NCBI GenBank assembly: GCA_018136815.1
Contig: CM030932.1
Location: forward strand, 8,323,628-8,387,627
DNA: 64,000 nucleotides
Reading direction: 5' to 3'
From: Isochrysis galbana
Taxonomy: Eukaryota > Haptophyta > Isochrysidales > Isochrysidaceae
A model generated the notes under the pieces. That model was given only the letters and a program-made list of their open reading frames with translations, was not told where the DNA came from and did no database searches. Positions 1-10,500 of this stretch are shown in pieces; the stretch's first letter is position 1; the number at the start of each line of letters is the position of its first letter. The translations under genes were made by a program, and so were the position numbers.

Positions 1-177
1 CATGGCTTCAGCGATAAGTCCGACGCCAACTATGGTCAAGATCGCTCCTAAGAACGTGCTCTGCGAAGAAGGACAGCCCATGCGTCACGGGGGCCGGGGG
101 GGGGGGGGGGGGGGGGGGTTGATGCGTCGCGGCCATAAGGGCACCCGCCCTTCCATTTAGCAATCGTCAACATGGCT

Positions 178-1425
178 TTAATTAATGCGGTCGCAACATA
201 CCGGATCGTCGACGGCCTGCACCATGAGCCACTCAGTTATGTCGTACGCAATCGACACCAGCTTGGCACCAAAAAAGAAGAGGCCGACGCCGAGGAAATA
301 GGCGGCTTGTATCATAACAGCTATGGATAGCTTCAGAATGGTTGTCACGAGTTGGGCAACAAGGTCAAGCATAGCCAATGCTGTGCCTTGGAGGGAGAAG
401 TCGTCTACGGCATAGCGAAGCTTGGCACTCGTCTCGAGGCCTGCCTTCATCACTGAGGCAGCCGCGCCCGTGGTGAAGTTCACTGACCGTTGCCAGCCTT
501 CCCAGCACAAGTACAGAACTGCAGCGAAGCGCTCAGCAACCATGCTCGGCGATGTCGTTGTACCAGCATTGCGGAGTTGCATGCGTCCAGGTGCGGCGGG
601 GCTTCCGGCAGGAAGCATCGGATATTCAGGAGCAGGGATTCCGAGTGGAGCAGGTGGTGCGAGAGCAAGAGCAGTCAATAGAACTACCACAAAGGCAATC
701 GCAATCCAAGCCAGTATATCTGCCCAGTCTGGCTTGCGCTGCGTAGGAGGAGCGCCATCTTTCTGATTGGGAGACGTCGCAAGCGAACTTGCAGGGGGCG
801 TATCAAGAGGACCAAACTCATACGTGGGGACTTCCATATCAGCCGAAGAAGCTGCGGGAGCTGGTGGCAAAGCATTCGTGTCAGATCTACCGCCCACCCG
901 CGGCTGCTGCTGTGAGAGCGGCTTGTTGCTCGTGCGACGAGGCCCAGCTGTCACAGAACCTTGATGCATTGCCGGTTGCTGCCGTGAGGTTGGTGTGTTG
1001 CCAGTTGGACGGGGAGCTGGTGGACCGGACGCAGCGCTCAAGGCAGCCTGTTGCTGTGAGAGCGGTACGTTGCTGGTTGCCTGTGGTGCGGTTTGAGCTG
1101 GCGAAGCACCGCTCGCGCCTTCCTGCTGTGCAAGCGGCACGTTGCCTGGGCGGTGAGGTGCGGGCCGCGTCGGTGCTGGCGCCATTGCAAGATCCTCATC
1201 CGCGGGGAGGCGCGGCCGCACGGCAACATGAGCATCCTCGCTGGAGCTTGACGGATTGGAGCGCTTAGAGGGTGTCTGCTGGCCGATGGCCGCGTGCTGC
1301 TCATAAAACTTCTTCAGATCCTCCTTGCTGAGCTTGGCGGCGTTGGGCGGTGGTGCGATGTTGAGACGCAATAACTCCTTCAAGTAATCCTGCCTCGTCT
1401 TGAGGGGCACATTTGCTGGCGGCAT
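178..1425 (-). CDS. HeH/LEM-like membrane protein with four 24-aa repeats
   Basis: A 415-residue protein if it starts at the ATG at 1425; the frame stays open to 1854, but that part reads as Pro/Arg-rich leader and the upstream DNA is low complexity. Residues about 10-46 form a short helix-loop-helix with the spacing of HeH/LEM/SAP-type domains (YLKELLRLNI then KLSKEDLKKFYEQH). Residues 94-189 hold four copies of a 24-residue unit beginning GNVPLAQQ, SNVPLSQQ, GNTPTSRQ and SNKPLSQQ at 94, 118, 142 and 166. A strong membrane segment lies at about 236-257 and a second hydrophobic stretch at about 350-395. HeH/LEM plus two membrane passes is the layout of Heh/MAN1-type inner nuclear membrane proteins, so a nuclear-envelope chromatin tether is inferred, not shown. 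Alternatives are any SAP-like membrane protein. No intron is needed. Confidence 0.55.
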   Translation of the reverse strand: MPPANVPLKTRQDYLKELLRLNIAPPPNAAKLSKEDLKKFYEQHAAIGQQTPSKRSNPSSSSEDAHVAVRPRLPADEDLAMAPAPTRPAPHRPGNVPLAQQEGASGASPAQTAPQATSNVPLSQQQAALSAASGPPAPRPTGNTPTSRQQPAMHQGSVTAGPRRTSNKPLSQQQPRVGGRSDTNALPPAPAASSADMEVPTYEFGPLDTPPASSLATSPNQKDGAPPTQRKPDWADILAWIAIAFVVVLLTALALAPPAPLGIPAPEYPMLPAGSPAAPGRMQLRNAGTTTSPSMVAERFAAVLYLCWEGWQRSVNFTTGAAASVMKAGLETSAKLRYAVDDFSLQGTALAMLDLVAQLVTTILKLSIAVMIQAAYFLGVGLFFFGAKLVSIAYDITEWLMVQAVDDPVCCDRIN

Positions 1426-2164
1426 GCTGCTGGCGATGGTAGCGGAAAGGGCGATTGGTGTTGGTAAGGACTTTTGTGGGCCTTGCTCGCCGCAAGAGCT
1501 ATGCTCCTGCGGGTGGAGAAGGCGGAGGGGAAGGGAGGGGATGGGAAGGAAGGTGGGAAGGGGAATAAGGGGGGTTGCCAAGCACTTCGGCGGTGCGTAG
1601 CTAGAAGTGAAGGATTTCACAGTGAGTGGGGAGGGAAGGGGGGCGGTGGAGTTGGGAGTGGGTAGGGAGGCGCGGGTGGGAGGGGGAGTGGAGCGGCGGG
1701 GGGCGGGCGGCACCCAGGCAGCGCGCGCGTGCGGGCGGGGGCGGGAGAGGAGAGGGGCCGCTCCCCCCCCCCCGGCCCCCCGGTCAGAGTTTTCTTGTTG
1801 AGTGAGTATAACCTTAGTGCTGGAAGTTCGTAGCCCGCGACGGCAACGGAGCAACGGAACCCTGACCCACTAGAGTACCTACCAAGGCTTGTAATAGTTA
1901 TGGCGTTATGGCCCGCCCGGCCTCAAAGATGGGGTAAGAGTACTGTTATGAGCTCTCAGTAAGAGTAATAGCTCCAAACTGCCAAATCACTGATATTAGA
2001 TATTAATATTAGTTGTCGGCTGCTAGACTAATGACTAATGACTATCAATGACTAATCTTAAAAGTAAAAGGACTGATCTACTACTACGTAGTACTACTAC
2101 GACTCCTTTCACTATTAGAATCGCATCTTACACGCTCTATCTATATCTATCCTCAATCCCTAAC
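1426..2164. other. Upstream leader and AT-rich spacer, no gene seen
   Basis: From 1426 to 1800 the DNA is a purine/pyrimidine-skewed leader (G-rich on the plus strand, with a C10 run near 1765) that probably includes the promoter and 5' leader of the minus-strand gene at 178-1425. From 1860 to 2160 it becomes AT-richer with short tandem TAATGACTA and ACTACTACT tracts. No protein or RNA gene is recognised. Confidence 0.5.
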
Positions 2165-2575
2165 AACTATCAGTAAAACTGATAGGGTCATGGGGGCCCC
2201 GTGCCCCCCTTCCTCCATCGCAGACACCTCCTGTGGGTCCTGGGGGGTGGGCCTGCACACTCAACCTCAGCCCCTGCCTGCTGGCAGGGGCTGAGCTGAC
2301 ATCACTCTGGCCCAGACCCTCGCCGAGCGCGCACCGCGCGCCGCACGCACTCGCCTGCACTGGCCCTCGCTCGTACTGACCCCCCTCCCCACTCCCCACC
2401 ACTGAGCAACAGACCAGAGCCAACAGGAAGGCCCCCCGGGCCGGCGAGGCCAGCGAGGGAGAGGCAGGAGAGGCCCCAGGGGCCCAACCCCAGCCTCCAC
2501 TGCCCCCTGAGCTGGCCCAGCTGGCCCTCTGGGGGGACCCGAGGGTCCTCTCAGAGGGGGGCCATGGCGCATGGC
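2165..2575 (+). repeat. Dispersed hairpin repeat family A, copy 1
   Basis: About 400 bp that recurs at 57850-58240 in the same orientation and, for about 160 bp, inverted at 47862-48022. It opens with the hairpin CTATCAGTAAAACTGATAG and contains a stem-loop AGCCCCTGCC-loop-GGCAGGGGCT that is kept in all three copies although the loop differs. No transposase or reverse transcriptase is encoded; this is probably a non-autonomous element or the end of a larger one. Confidence 0.7.
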
Positions 2576-2924
2576 GCGCGCACGCATCGCACGCCCGTAG
2601 GAGAACGAAGAGAACGACGAGAAAAGCACGACAAAAAAACGACACGATCTGATACATAAAAAGGTAATACTCACGCCTGTTTACCGTATGTTTACAGGCC
2701 GACACCCAGCGCGACATACGAACGCCGCGAAAGCGCGGTGACACTTGAAAAGGACGCGAGAAGAGGGAGCCGAGACCTCCCAGGGGCACGAAGTGTCACA
2801 TGCAACAGGCGATTATGTTTGTTTTGCCACAGGAGCACCACACTAGCAGGCCTGCCCCAGCCCACCCCCTGCACTTGGCCCGTTGTAGTGCACGCGCCCC
2901 CCCCCCCCCCCCGATACCAAAGAC

Positions 2925-3065
2925 AAAGGAATGAAGGGGGTGGTGTAAGGGAGTGAGTAAACTGGGGTATAGGCGATGTCGTTAGTGAGTACCGTGAGTA
3001 CGTGGACCCGTATTATAGCTAGCGTGAGTAGCCCGAATCTTCAGATGTTTTATTATTATCCTCAA
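2925..3065 (+). repeat. Dispersed repeat family B, copy 1
   Basis: The stretch with AAAGGAATGAAGGGGG near its left and AATCTTCAGATGTTT near its right recurs at 4900-5090 and 48645-48810. Copies are diverged and carry no ORF. It may be a short interspersed element or the end of a LINE; the A-rich/G-rich left part is shared by all three. Confidence 0.55.
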
Positions 3066-3258
3066 TCCCTAAGATGTAAGATGCGATAGGCGATAGATTG
3101 ATGGTTGATGGGTTCATCCAACTAGTAGCCAGTACTAGTAGCAGCGTGCAGCGCTAGTTGCTAGTTGTACCAATCTAAATCTACATCTATAACTATAACC
3201 ATAATAGCTGGAAGTGGAAATCTAGCGGCTAGATAATACTACTACTACTACTAATAAA

Positions 3259-3535
3259 TGTTATATCCTAGCCAACTCCACTAGCTATAATTGGACACAA
3301 CTTTTCCGTCCCGGAATCCCGCCACGCCTGACGAGCCAGGTGCCCGAGTGCTACCGGGGGGAGGGGGCATTGCCCCCTCCCTTCGATATTTGTCCTCCTC
3401 CCAGTGCACGCACCGACCTTGCGCACTGCGCACCCCAGAACGCCCTCTCCTCGAGTCCACGCTGGAAAAAAGAATTCTTGAAGGTGCCCGCTATGCTGCT
3501 ACTGCCTTTTCCCAATCGAGTGCTAGTGTCGAGTC
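3259..3535 (+). repeat. Repeat family C (TGTTATATCC end), copy 1
   Basis: It starts TGTTATATCCTAGCC and runs through GGACACAACTTTTCC, GAATCCCGCC and CGAGTCCACGCTGG. Inverted copies of this block are at 26447-26739 (with its start relocated to 29514-29532 by an insertion), and a truncated direct copy is at 40456-40755. The first 60 bp also match 34907-34970. It looks like part of a long terminal repeat or a non-autonomous LTR-derived element. Confidence 0.6.
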
Positions 3536-4534
3536 GAGCGTTACCGGAGGGCACTGAGCCACTCTGTCGCGAGCGGCACCGGCGGTTAGCGCGGCGGTTT
3601 GGCCCTCCTCCCCGCCGGGAGCCGGGTGAATGAAATTCTGGATGGGGTCGGGCATCCCCATTTGGGTGTCTGGACTGGGAACGAACGGCGAACGAAGGGC
3701 TCGTGGGGCGGTGAGGTGCTCCTAGCGGCCCTAGTGTGTTGGATAGTAAGAGATTGTTAGACCTACAAATTGTTACAAAGAACTCTTCCCTCTGGGAGGG
3801 AGCCTAGACTGCCTGAGTGCAGCGACGCAGCGAACAACGACGGACAACGAACCTGAGAACAACAGGCGGATACACCGACTCACGAACACACCGGAATCAT
3901 TCACCCAAACCAAGCAAATTATCAAGCAACCGCGACCCCCAATCACCGATAACCCAAACACGTCGCGAGAAAGACGGAGAGAGAGAGCGAGAGAGAGAGA
4001 GAGAGACTCCGCGGCGACGGCCGGAGCGTGTCTCCGTTGTAACTTCCCACGTAGCGGAGAGTCCGAAGGGGAGCGTCATGTCGCGCGACCACGGCGATCA
4101 CTTCGGATACAGATCGCAACGAGATATCGCTTCACGACAGAGGAAATCTTGCCGTTGAGCGTGAACCTTCTAGACGCTTCTAACGAACAACCCTGAGTAG
4201 CAACCAAGGGGAAGAAACACCAAAGGGGCCAAGGCTTGCATGTAACTTGCATCAAGGGGAAAGATTCCCTCACCTAAGAAGCGAACCTACATTGATCTCC
4301 AAGGGGAGATGGCAAATTAAACCTCAAATCTCGAGCGGCTAGAGCAACCGACTCGCTCGCCAAAAACCTTGACCGAGAAGAAAGAAGCAAGGACCTACAA
4401 GCCAAGGGTAGTGGACCTAAGGAATGTGAGAGGAAGTTTCCGAACGCCAACGCGAACGCCAAACGCGGGAAGGCAACGAAACCCTAACCAGGCCAAGCAG
4501 AACCTACGAAGAACAGGCCTGGACGACAACGAAA
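3535..4534 (+). repeat. Partial LTR copy matching 34970-35973
   Basis: About 1 kb closely matching 34970-35973 (for example the shared GAATGAAATTCTGG, GAGAGAGCGAGAGAGAG and CTTGCATGTAACTTGCATC stretches), interrupted only by small indels. Homology stops at 4534, where the other copy continues towards the 213-bp end repeat of the gypsy element. Read as a truncated or solo long terminal repeat of the same family. It has no coding capacity that I trust. Confidence 0.65.
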
Positions 4535-5095
4535 GTTAGCAGGTACATGTGCGGCGTGAGGCAGAGTGCTATTGAACCTCCCTACTACCCAACCTTAACC
4601 CCCATCAACCCCCTCCCCCTTCCCCAGTTCTCTCTTTAGCGGAGAAGCCGGTTCCGGGGAGGCCGCGCGCGCTGCTTCGGCCAGGAGTCGGAGAGAAGGG
4701 GGCGGGAGACGGGAGACGGTGGCTCCTCATTCGCTTTAACTCGGGCACGCGTTTCCTTTCCTCATATCTCGTGGGGTCCTCCTTGATCCTTGACATTTGC
4801 TGAGTTACTTTCGAAGGAGGTTTAGCTACCCTAAGAGAAACCACAAGAATTAAGCCAAGCAAAAGCAAAAGGCCTGCACGGACCTCATACCCATAGCCCA
4901 TAGTCTGAACTAGGCTCAAGGTAGTGCACCTAGGCCGGACCCCTGAAACCGAAAAAAAAGGAATGAAGGGGGAAGGGAAGGAGGGGGAGCGAAGGGAATT
5001 AAGGGTGGTGTCGGTGGGAAGGTAAAGCATACCTAGTCTGTAGTAGGTGTAAGCCAGAATCTTCAGATGTTTCCCCCTATCGCTAAATAAAACTA
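4535..5095. other. Intergenic, contains repeat B copy 2
   Basis: C-rich tract at 4590-4625, then a segment sharing GCGCGCGCTGCTTCGGCCAG with 23696-23715, then repeat family B at about 4900-5090. The mariner element starts immediately after. The minus-strand frame open at 4605-5111 crosses these repeats and is not taken as a gene. Confidence 0.5.
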
Positions 5096-6906
5096 CTACC
5101 CTCCGTTCCAAAACTCAAGATTTTTTTAGTTTTACATTTATAGCTCCCCCAAACTTCGAATAAATAAAACGCACTTTTAACAGGGGAGTTGCGGGTACAT
5201 GCTGGCTTAATGGGGTAAGGGATAGGGGGCGCTCCGAACTCGAAAAACTATTGAAACTGGCCATTTTCAAATGTGGGTGAGTGTGCAATTGGGCTTGCGG
5301 GAGCGATTGGCGCGAAAGCCCGTGCCTCGTGCCTCGCGGCCCATGGCGCGGCTGAAGGTGGCGGAGCCGCCGCAGCACGGCGCTCGCACTGGCGGCGAGT
5401 ACGAGTGGCAAGGCAGGGGGCGCAAGAAGAGGAGCTCACCCACCGACGACCCTTCCCCTCCCAGCACGCCTGAAGCGGCTGGGAGCGACGATGAGCACCG
5501 TCGCCCAACCAAGCGCCGATGCAGCTTGACGCCAAACCGCCAGACGGCCATTGCGGTGGCGTACGAGCGGCTGCCTGGGCGGAAGAATAGCGCAGAATGG
5601 CGTGGAGCCCTCTCTGAGCTTTGCTCAAAGTATGATGTGGGCGCCCGATACCCCGCGAAGGTTGCGGCGCGTCTCGCGGAGGAGGGCAAGCTGCCCAGCT
5701 CGCGCAAGGGCACAGGCGGCAGGCCCATGCGCATTGGCGAAGAGGAGGCAGAGGAGCTAGAGAACACCCTTCGCGAGAACGCCTACGACATGACATTCGC
5801 CGAGATTGAGGAGGCTCTGGGGCTTCCTCGAGCCACAGTGTGTCGACACATGAAGAGGAACAAGTGGCGCATCGTGGGTAAGTCGACACGACCCGCTCTG
5901 AGCGACGCGATGCGAGAGGCTCGGTATGAGTGGGCTCAGAACAACGTAGGGAACCCTTGGGTGGAGCACGTAGACTTGGACGAGAAGTGGTTTTATGTCT
6001 ATACGCACACAGGCAAGCTGAAGTTGCCCCCCGGCGCCGAGAAGCCCAAGCAACGGTTGTGCTCGAAACGCTTCATCGGTAAGGTGATGCTGTTGTGCGC
6101 CATTGCCCGGCCTGACGCCCGCCACAACTTTGACGGCCTTGTCGGTGCCTGGAGAGTTTGCGAGCAAGTACCCGCGAGGCGTGGTGACAGGCGCACAGGT
6201 TTGAAGAAGGGCGAGATGCGCACGATCGACGTGGCCATGGACGCCAATAAGTTCGAGTCCATGATGCGCAACCTAGTGATCCCCGCCATTCGGGACAAGC
6301 TAAAGAACGCCAAGACCATCACCGTCCAGATGGATAACGCCACACCCCACAAGAGCAAGAGCAAGGACAAGAATGACACCATGGAGAAGCGGCTCCAAGA
6401 CGTGCTCAAGGCTCCGCGGCTCCGCGGCAAGCAACACGGTCCCGACATTGTTTTCCTTCGGCAAGTGCCCAACTCCCCGGACACCAACGCTTGCGACCTG
6501 GGATTCTTCAAGTCGATCGACTCGCGTCTCCCGAAGCGTCGCGACTTCAATTCGGACCGCTTTACTCAACAGTGCCTCGAATCTTTTCGTGCTTACCCTC
6601 CAGAGAAGTTGAATGCTTTGTTTGATACCAAGTCTCGTGTGTTGTTGTCCATTGTGGAGGCAGAGGGTGGGAATGATTACGCCCTCCCGCATCGTCGTGA
6701 CGTTGTTTCTGACAGTGAATAGAGGCCATTTTTTTGACACGTCGTAAGTAGCTTTAGATCTTGTTAACATCCTCAACTAAGGTACCTCATTAAGCCAGCA
6801 TGTACCCTGTCCATAGCCTAGCCTTCTGTGGCGTGCCTATCCTTCTCCAGGCGCCGCCCTTGCTTCCCAAAGGCTCTCTGACATCTCAGTTTTGGAACGG
6901 AGGTAG
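5096..6906 (+). mobile_element. Complete plant-type mariner with stowaway-like ends
   Basis: The left end reads CTACCCTCCGTTCCAAAACT and the right end, reverse-complemented, CTACCTCCGTTCCAAAACT, flanked by TA at 5094-5095 and 6907-6908. TA duplication and a CTCCGTTCC core are the hallmarks of plant mariner-like elements and their stowaway derivatives. The single internal gene is an intact transposase (5271-6722). About 1.8 kb, which is short but complete; nothing inside is broken, so it may be young or still active. Confidence 0.85.
5271..6722 (+). CDS. Mariner-like transposase, DLGFF type
   Basis: 483 residues from the ATG at 5271; a second in-frame ATG at 5343 (MARLKVAEPP) gives 459 and may be the real start. 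Helix-turn-helix DNA binding is visible around LGLPRATVCRHMKRNKW. The catalytic acidic residues lie in VDLDEKWFYV, QMDNATPHKS and NSPDTNACDLGFF. This last motif is typical of plant mariner-like transposases, which normally have a DD39D spacing; here I count 53 residues between the second and third Asp because of a Lys-rich insertion. The enzyme is expected to act in the nucleus, cutting at the two ends that flank it and inserting at TA. The frame is uninterrupted and intronless. Confidence 0.9.
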   Translation: MWVSVQLGLRERLARKPVPRASRPMARLKVAEPPQHGARTGGEYEWQGRGRKKRSSPTDDPSPPSTPEAAGSDDEHRRPTKRRCSLTPNRQTAIAVAYERLPGRKNSAEWRGALSELCSKYDVGARYPAKVAARLAEEGKLPSSRKGTGGRPMRIGEEEAEELENTLRENAYDMTFAEIEEALGLPRATVCRHMKRNKWRIVGKSTRPALSDAMREARYEWAQNNVGNPWVEHVDLDEKWFYVYTHTGKLKLPPGAEKPKQRLCSKRFIGKVMLLCAIARPDARHNFDGLVGAWRVCEQVPARRGDRRTGLKKGEMRTIDVAMDANKFESMMRNLVIPAIRDKLKNAKTITVQMDNATPHKSKSKDKNDTMEKRLQDVLKAPRLRGKQHGPDIVFLRQVPNSPDTNACDLGFFKSIDSRLPKRRDFNSDRFTQQCLESFRAYPPEKLNALFDTKSRVLLSIVEAEGGNDYALPHRRDVVSDSE

Positions 6907-7528
6907 TATAAAAATGCTAATAGCTAATAGTCTATTACAATAGTAATACGTGTGCGACTTGTTTTTGAAACTATAGCACAATATTTTTCTACGAGTATGG
7001 AAAGAGAATGACGTTGTACACAATTCACGAGCCGAGTAGCTACTGGTCGGTAAAGTCAACAGTGGTGTGTGCTTATCGTGCAGAGGAGGCACAGCAAGCT
7101 AAAGGGAGATCAAAGAAGCATGCTTCGGCTCTCATCCCCAAACATGGCAATAATGCAGCAGAAGAGCCTTAACCTCAACGAGCTTGGCCTGCAGCCCGTG
7201 GAAGTAGAAAAAACGGTTGGCGACCGAGGTGCTTGGATCGTGACAGCAAGTCATAAGTGCAAGTTGGCAGTCCGAAGCACCAATATCACAGTGCATGCCG
7301 AGGGGTGTGTTGGCACTTGGAGACTCGAGACAACCACACGGGGATAGCCCGAAAGAAGATGTGCATCAAGGTAGTGCCGCTGAAATGCGGCTAGGCATTG
7401 CAAGTCGGCGATAGACGTGAAACGAGCGAGCGTGTCGAATGGAGTACTCGTATGGTGGGAACAAGGATTCACTGTGAGCTAGATGAATCGCAACGACCTG
7501 AGGAGCAAAGTCGAGGTCGAGAACACCA
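6907..7528. other. Intergenic, AT-richer spacer
   Basis: No repeat or gene recognised. The right part (about 7350-7528) probably carries the 3' untranslated region of the minus-strand coiled-coil gene that ends at 7529. A plus-strand frame at 7069-7347 has no coding features I trust. Confidence 0.4.
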
Positions 7529-10500
7529 TCACTCCTTGTCGTCAAAGACGAATGGTTGGGTGGGGCCCTTTCGCCTTGGAGTTCTCTTCTTAGTTGCCCC
7601 GTCGCTCGGTTCGACGATAGTCACACGCTTCTTCGCTATCGCTGGCTTGTCCGTCGTCTGGCTGCTCTCCGATTGGGTGACAGCCGTGGGAGTCGACGTC
7701 TCCCGGCGATTGTCCGCTGTCGACGGGTCCTTGTTCCCATCTTTTACGGTTGTAGAGCCATCGCTTGCTGAAGCCCCGGGTGGTGTCGACGAGCTTGCTG
7801 CAGAAGATGCGTCCACATGTGGTAAAGCTCGGCGTACAGCTGCGCTCGCCCTTCTTTTGATCTCCTCGCGGGTGAGGACGTCCACCACGCCCGGCCGGAA
7901 TGACCCAAGGCCATCGGCAACGAGATACTCGCCCCCTCTGCCTTCCGTAAAGGCTGCTGGGACTGCCGGGACATCCTTTTTGAACGAAGCCCGCTGGGCG
8001 GCGAGATCCAAGGCGCTCGCTCGATCCCAAACCGAAGTGTCCTCATCGCCATTGATACCGAGTGAGCGCTCAATCTCCTCCGTCGTCTTCGTCCGAACGT
8101 TGAGCGAGAGGCACTTCTCTGATTGCAAGTGAATCGGGCGCTCAGGGCGAGCGGCCACCTTGTCCATCACCGGGGCGCGCCAAATCTCTAAGAGAACGGC
8201 CAGTAGCCTCTCAACATTGGTGCATAATTGCGTCGACCACATAGCTTGTGTCTCGGCGATCATGTCTTGAGCGAGCTCCGCGATATCCACCGACTTGCTC
8301 TTTGCCTTGGCTTTAGCCTCCTTCGTCTTTGTAGAAGTCCCCTCGACCCCGTCCGCTGCCACATCGCCAGGTTTCTCCGTCCCGTTGCCGGAAGGATTGG
8401 GGCCGTCGACGGAGGTGTGGGCCGCAGTCTGCGCGTCGTCGACGCCGGTGCTCATACTAGATGCGGCAACAGCCGCCGCTGCCGCCGCCACTTCCCCCAT
8501 GGCAGCCGTCGAAGCGCCATCCGTCGATGACTCCCCCTTATTTGCCTGGAGCTTCTCTGCGGTGCTTGCAGCGGCCTCCGCGTTGAATTGCGCCTTGCGC
8601 ACCGCTGTGGCGAGCGAGGCTTGGTCGCGCGGGGTCGCGAGCTCCTTGATTTGCTCAGAGAGCAAGTCCATCCGCGCTTGGGACTTTTGCACAAGGTTGC
8701 GCAGGATGGACGGCGCTTTGTCCATAAGCCACTTCTTTTGGAGCCTCTCTGAGATGCCGAGGAGCTGCGAAATGGCGCCCTCGCACAGCGATTCGATTTC
8801 GCTGAGACGGCGCGCCATGTTGTGCATCTGCCGCTCTCTCTGATTGGCCTCGAGCTCCACTTCCTTCCAATGCGTGTCGATAGCGGTGGTGGTATTCTCT
8901 TCATCCGCGATGCGCTGCAAGGAAGCCAGGTACGTGCGATGATACTTTGCATCACGCTGCAGCGCCTCCAGTGCGGCTTGGCGTGATCGTTCTGCTTCCT
9001 TGAGCGTGGCCTTGGCTCGAAGCGATTCTTCCCAGAACTGGATCATCTCCTGCGTGTTGCTCACCCCCGTCAGCGCGCACAGCCGCTCCCAAAGTATCTC
9101 CATCGAAACGACCTTGCGTGCGTGTGTACGCGTCCGCTGCGACGCACTCGAATGGGGAGGGCTGCTGCCATCCGGCGTGGGACGCCATAGGCCGCCTACG
9201 CCTGACGCAGCGCGCCGGCGTCCGCCGCCGACGCTGAAGGAGGCCAACTCGGCGCGTGCGCGCTCGCGCTCGCGCACGCGCGCGTGCATCTCAGCCTTGC
9301 GCTCGAGGTTACGTGAGCGCTGTTCCGCTAAAGCCTTCTGCATATCCTTGACGGACTGCCTTGCCTGTGCACACATCTCGTCCGCGAAGCCCTGCCGCTT
9401 GCTCAGTGTGTCCCTGATCTGATCCGTCTCTACCATGTTGAGCTGCATGAGCAGGACCTCCCGCTCGCGTTCGGGGTTCTCTTCTTGCGCTCGGCGCAGC
9501 ATTAGTTGGAGCGTCGCGTGCGCGTCGTCTGCTTGCGCATTCGCCTCCTCCGATTCCGCTAGCAAGCGCTCCAGCTCGGCGAGCCGATCAACTGCGGAGC
9601 GAACGTCTGGAGAGGGGTTCTTGTGTTGTGGGTTGGCCTTGGCGTCCGCCAGCAGCCCCTTGAGCTGGTCGCTTAGCTTGCGCAACTCGGTCTCTTTTGC
9701 GGTCGCCTCCGCGCGCGTCTGCTGTAGCTGTGCCCGCATCGTATTGGCGGCCTCTTGGAGCGCAGTGACATCCTCAGCTGCAAAATCCTCCATATACTGT
9801 TCAACGCTTTTAGGCGCCTCCTCTGTACGGGCGGCGGACGAAGTTATGGAAGAGACGGGAGTGTGGCGTTTGCGTGCGTTCGGAAGGGGTGGTTTCAGTT
9901 CATCTCCCGCTGCGACGCTCGGCTCTGTGCTCATACACAAGAAGGAATCGGCAAGGCCGGGCAATTGCTCGCGGAGGGCGGGCTGCGCAGGCGACGCGGG
10001 ATCTTCATCCTCGACGATTGCTGCGGCAGGTGCAGGAGCCCGGCCTTCATCAATGGATACGCTTTCACTCTCCTCACCATCGTCGGGCCTGCCGGCTAGC
10101 TGCACCTTCCCTAGTGACCCGACCGTACTGTCGTCGCCCCCATCGGGCTCCTCAGTTGAATCTTCAGACATGGAAGAGCGCGCCCGCGATAGCATCGGCG
10201 GCAGGACCATAGCGGATGGTGGGGACGCCGATCGCGTGTCTTCCACATACCATGGCGGCTCGTCGTCCACCGCGCCCGTCGCGCGCAGCATGCGCAGCTG
10301 CTGCTCAATCAGCTGGGAGGGGTTGGAGATGATACGTGGGGTTGCTGGTTTGGGTTTCTGCACCTGGGCGGGCCGTGTGCGACCCGAGCCGTCGACAAAG
10401 TCGTTGTCGGTCGCCTGCTCCACCCCATAACGCGCGAGCTCGCTGCGAATAAACTGATTCTGCTTGAGGAGCCGGCGTATCTCTTCGTACTCGTTTTGTG

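Noticed and set aside
2160-2789. 209-residue minus-strand frame
   Set aside because: Lies in repeat family A and its flank; copies at 47862 and 57850 do not keep the frame open over the same span.
7069-7347. 92-residue plus-strand frame between mariner and coiled-coil gene
   Set aside because: No domain, no repeat support and no neighbour logic; probably chance.
9435-10430. 331-residue plus-strand frame
   Set aside because: Antisense shadow of the large coiled-coil gene; Ser/Ala-rich without structure.
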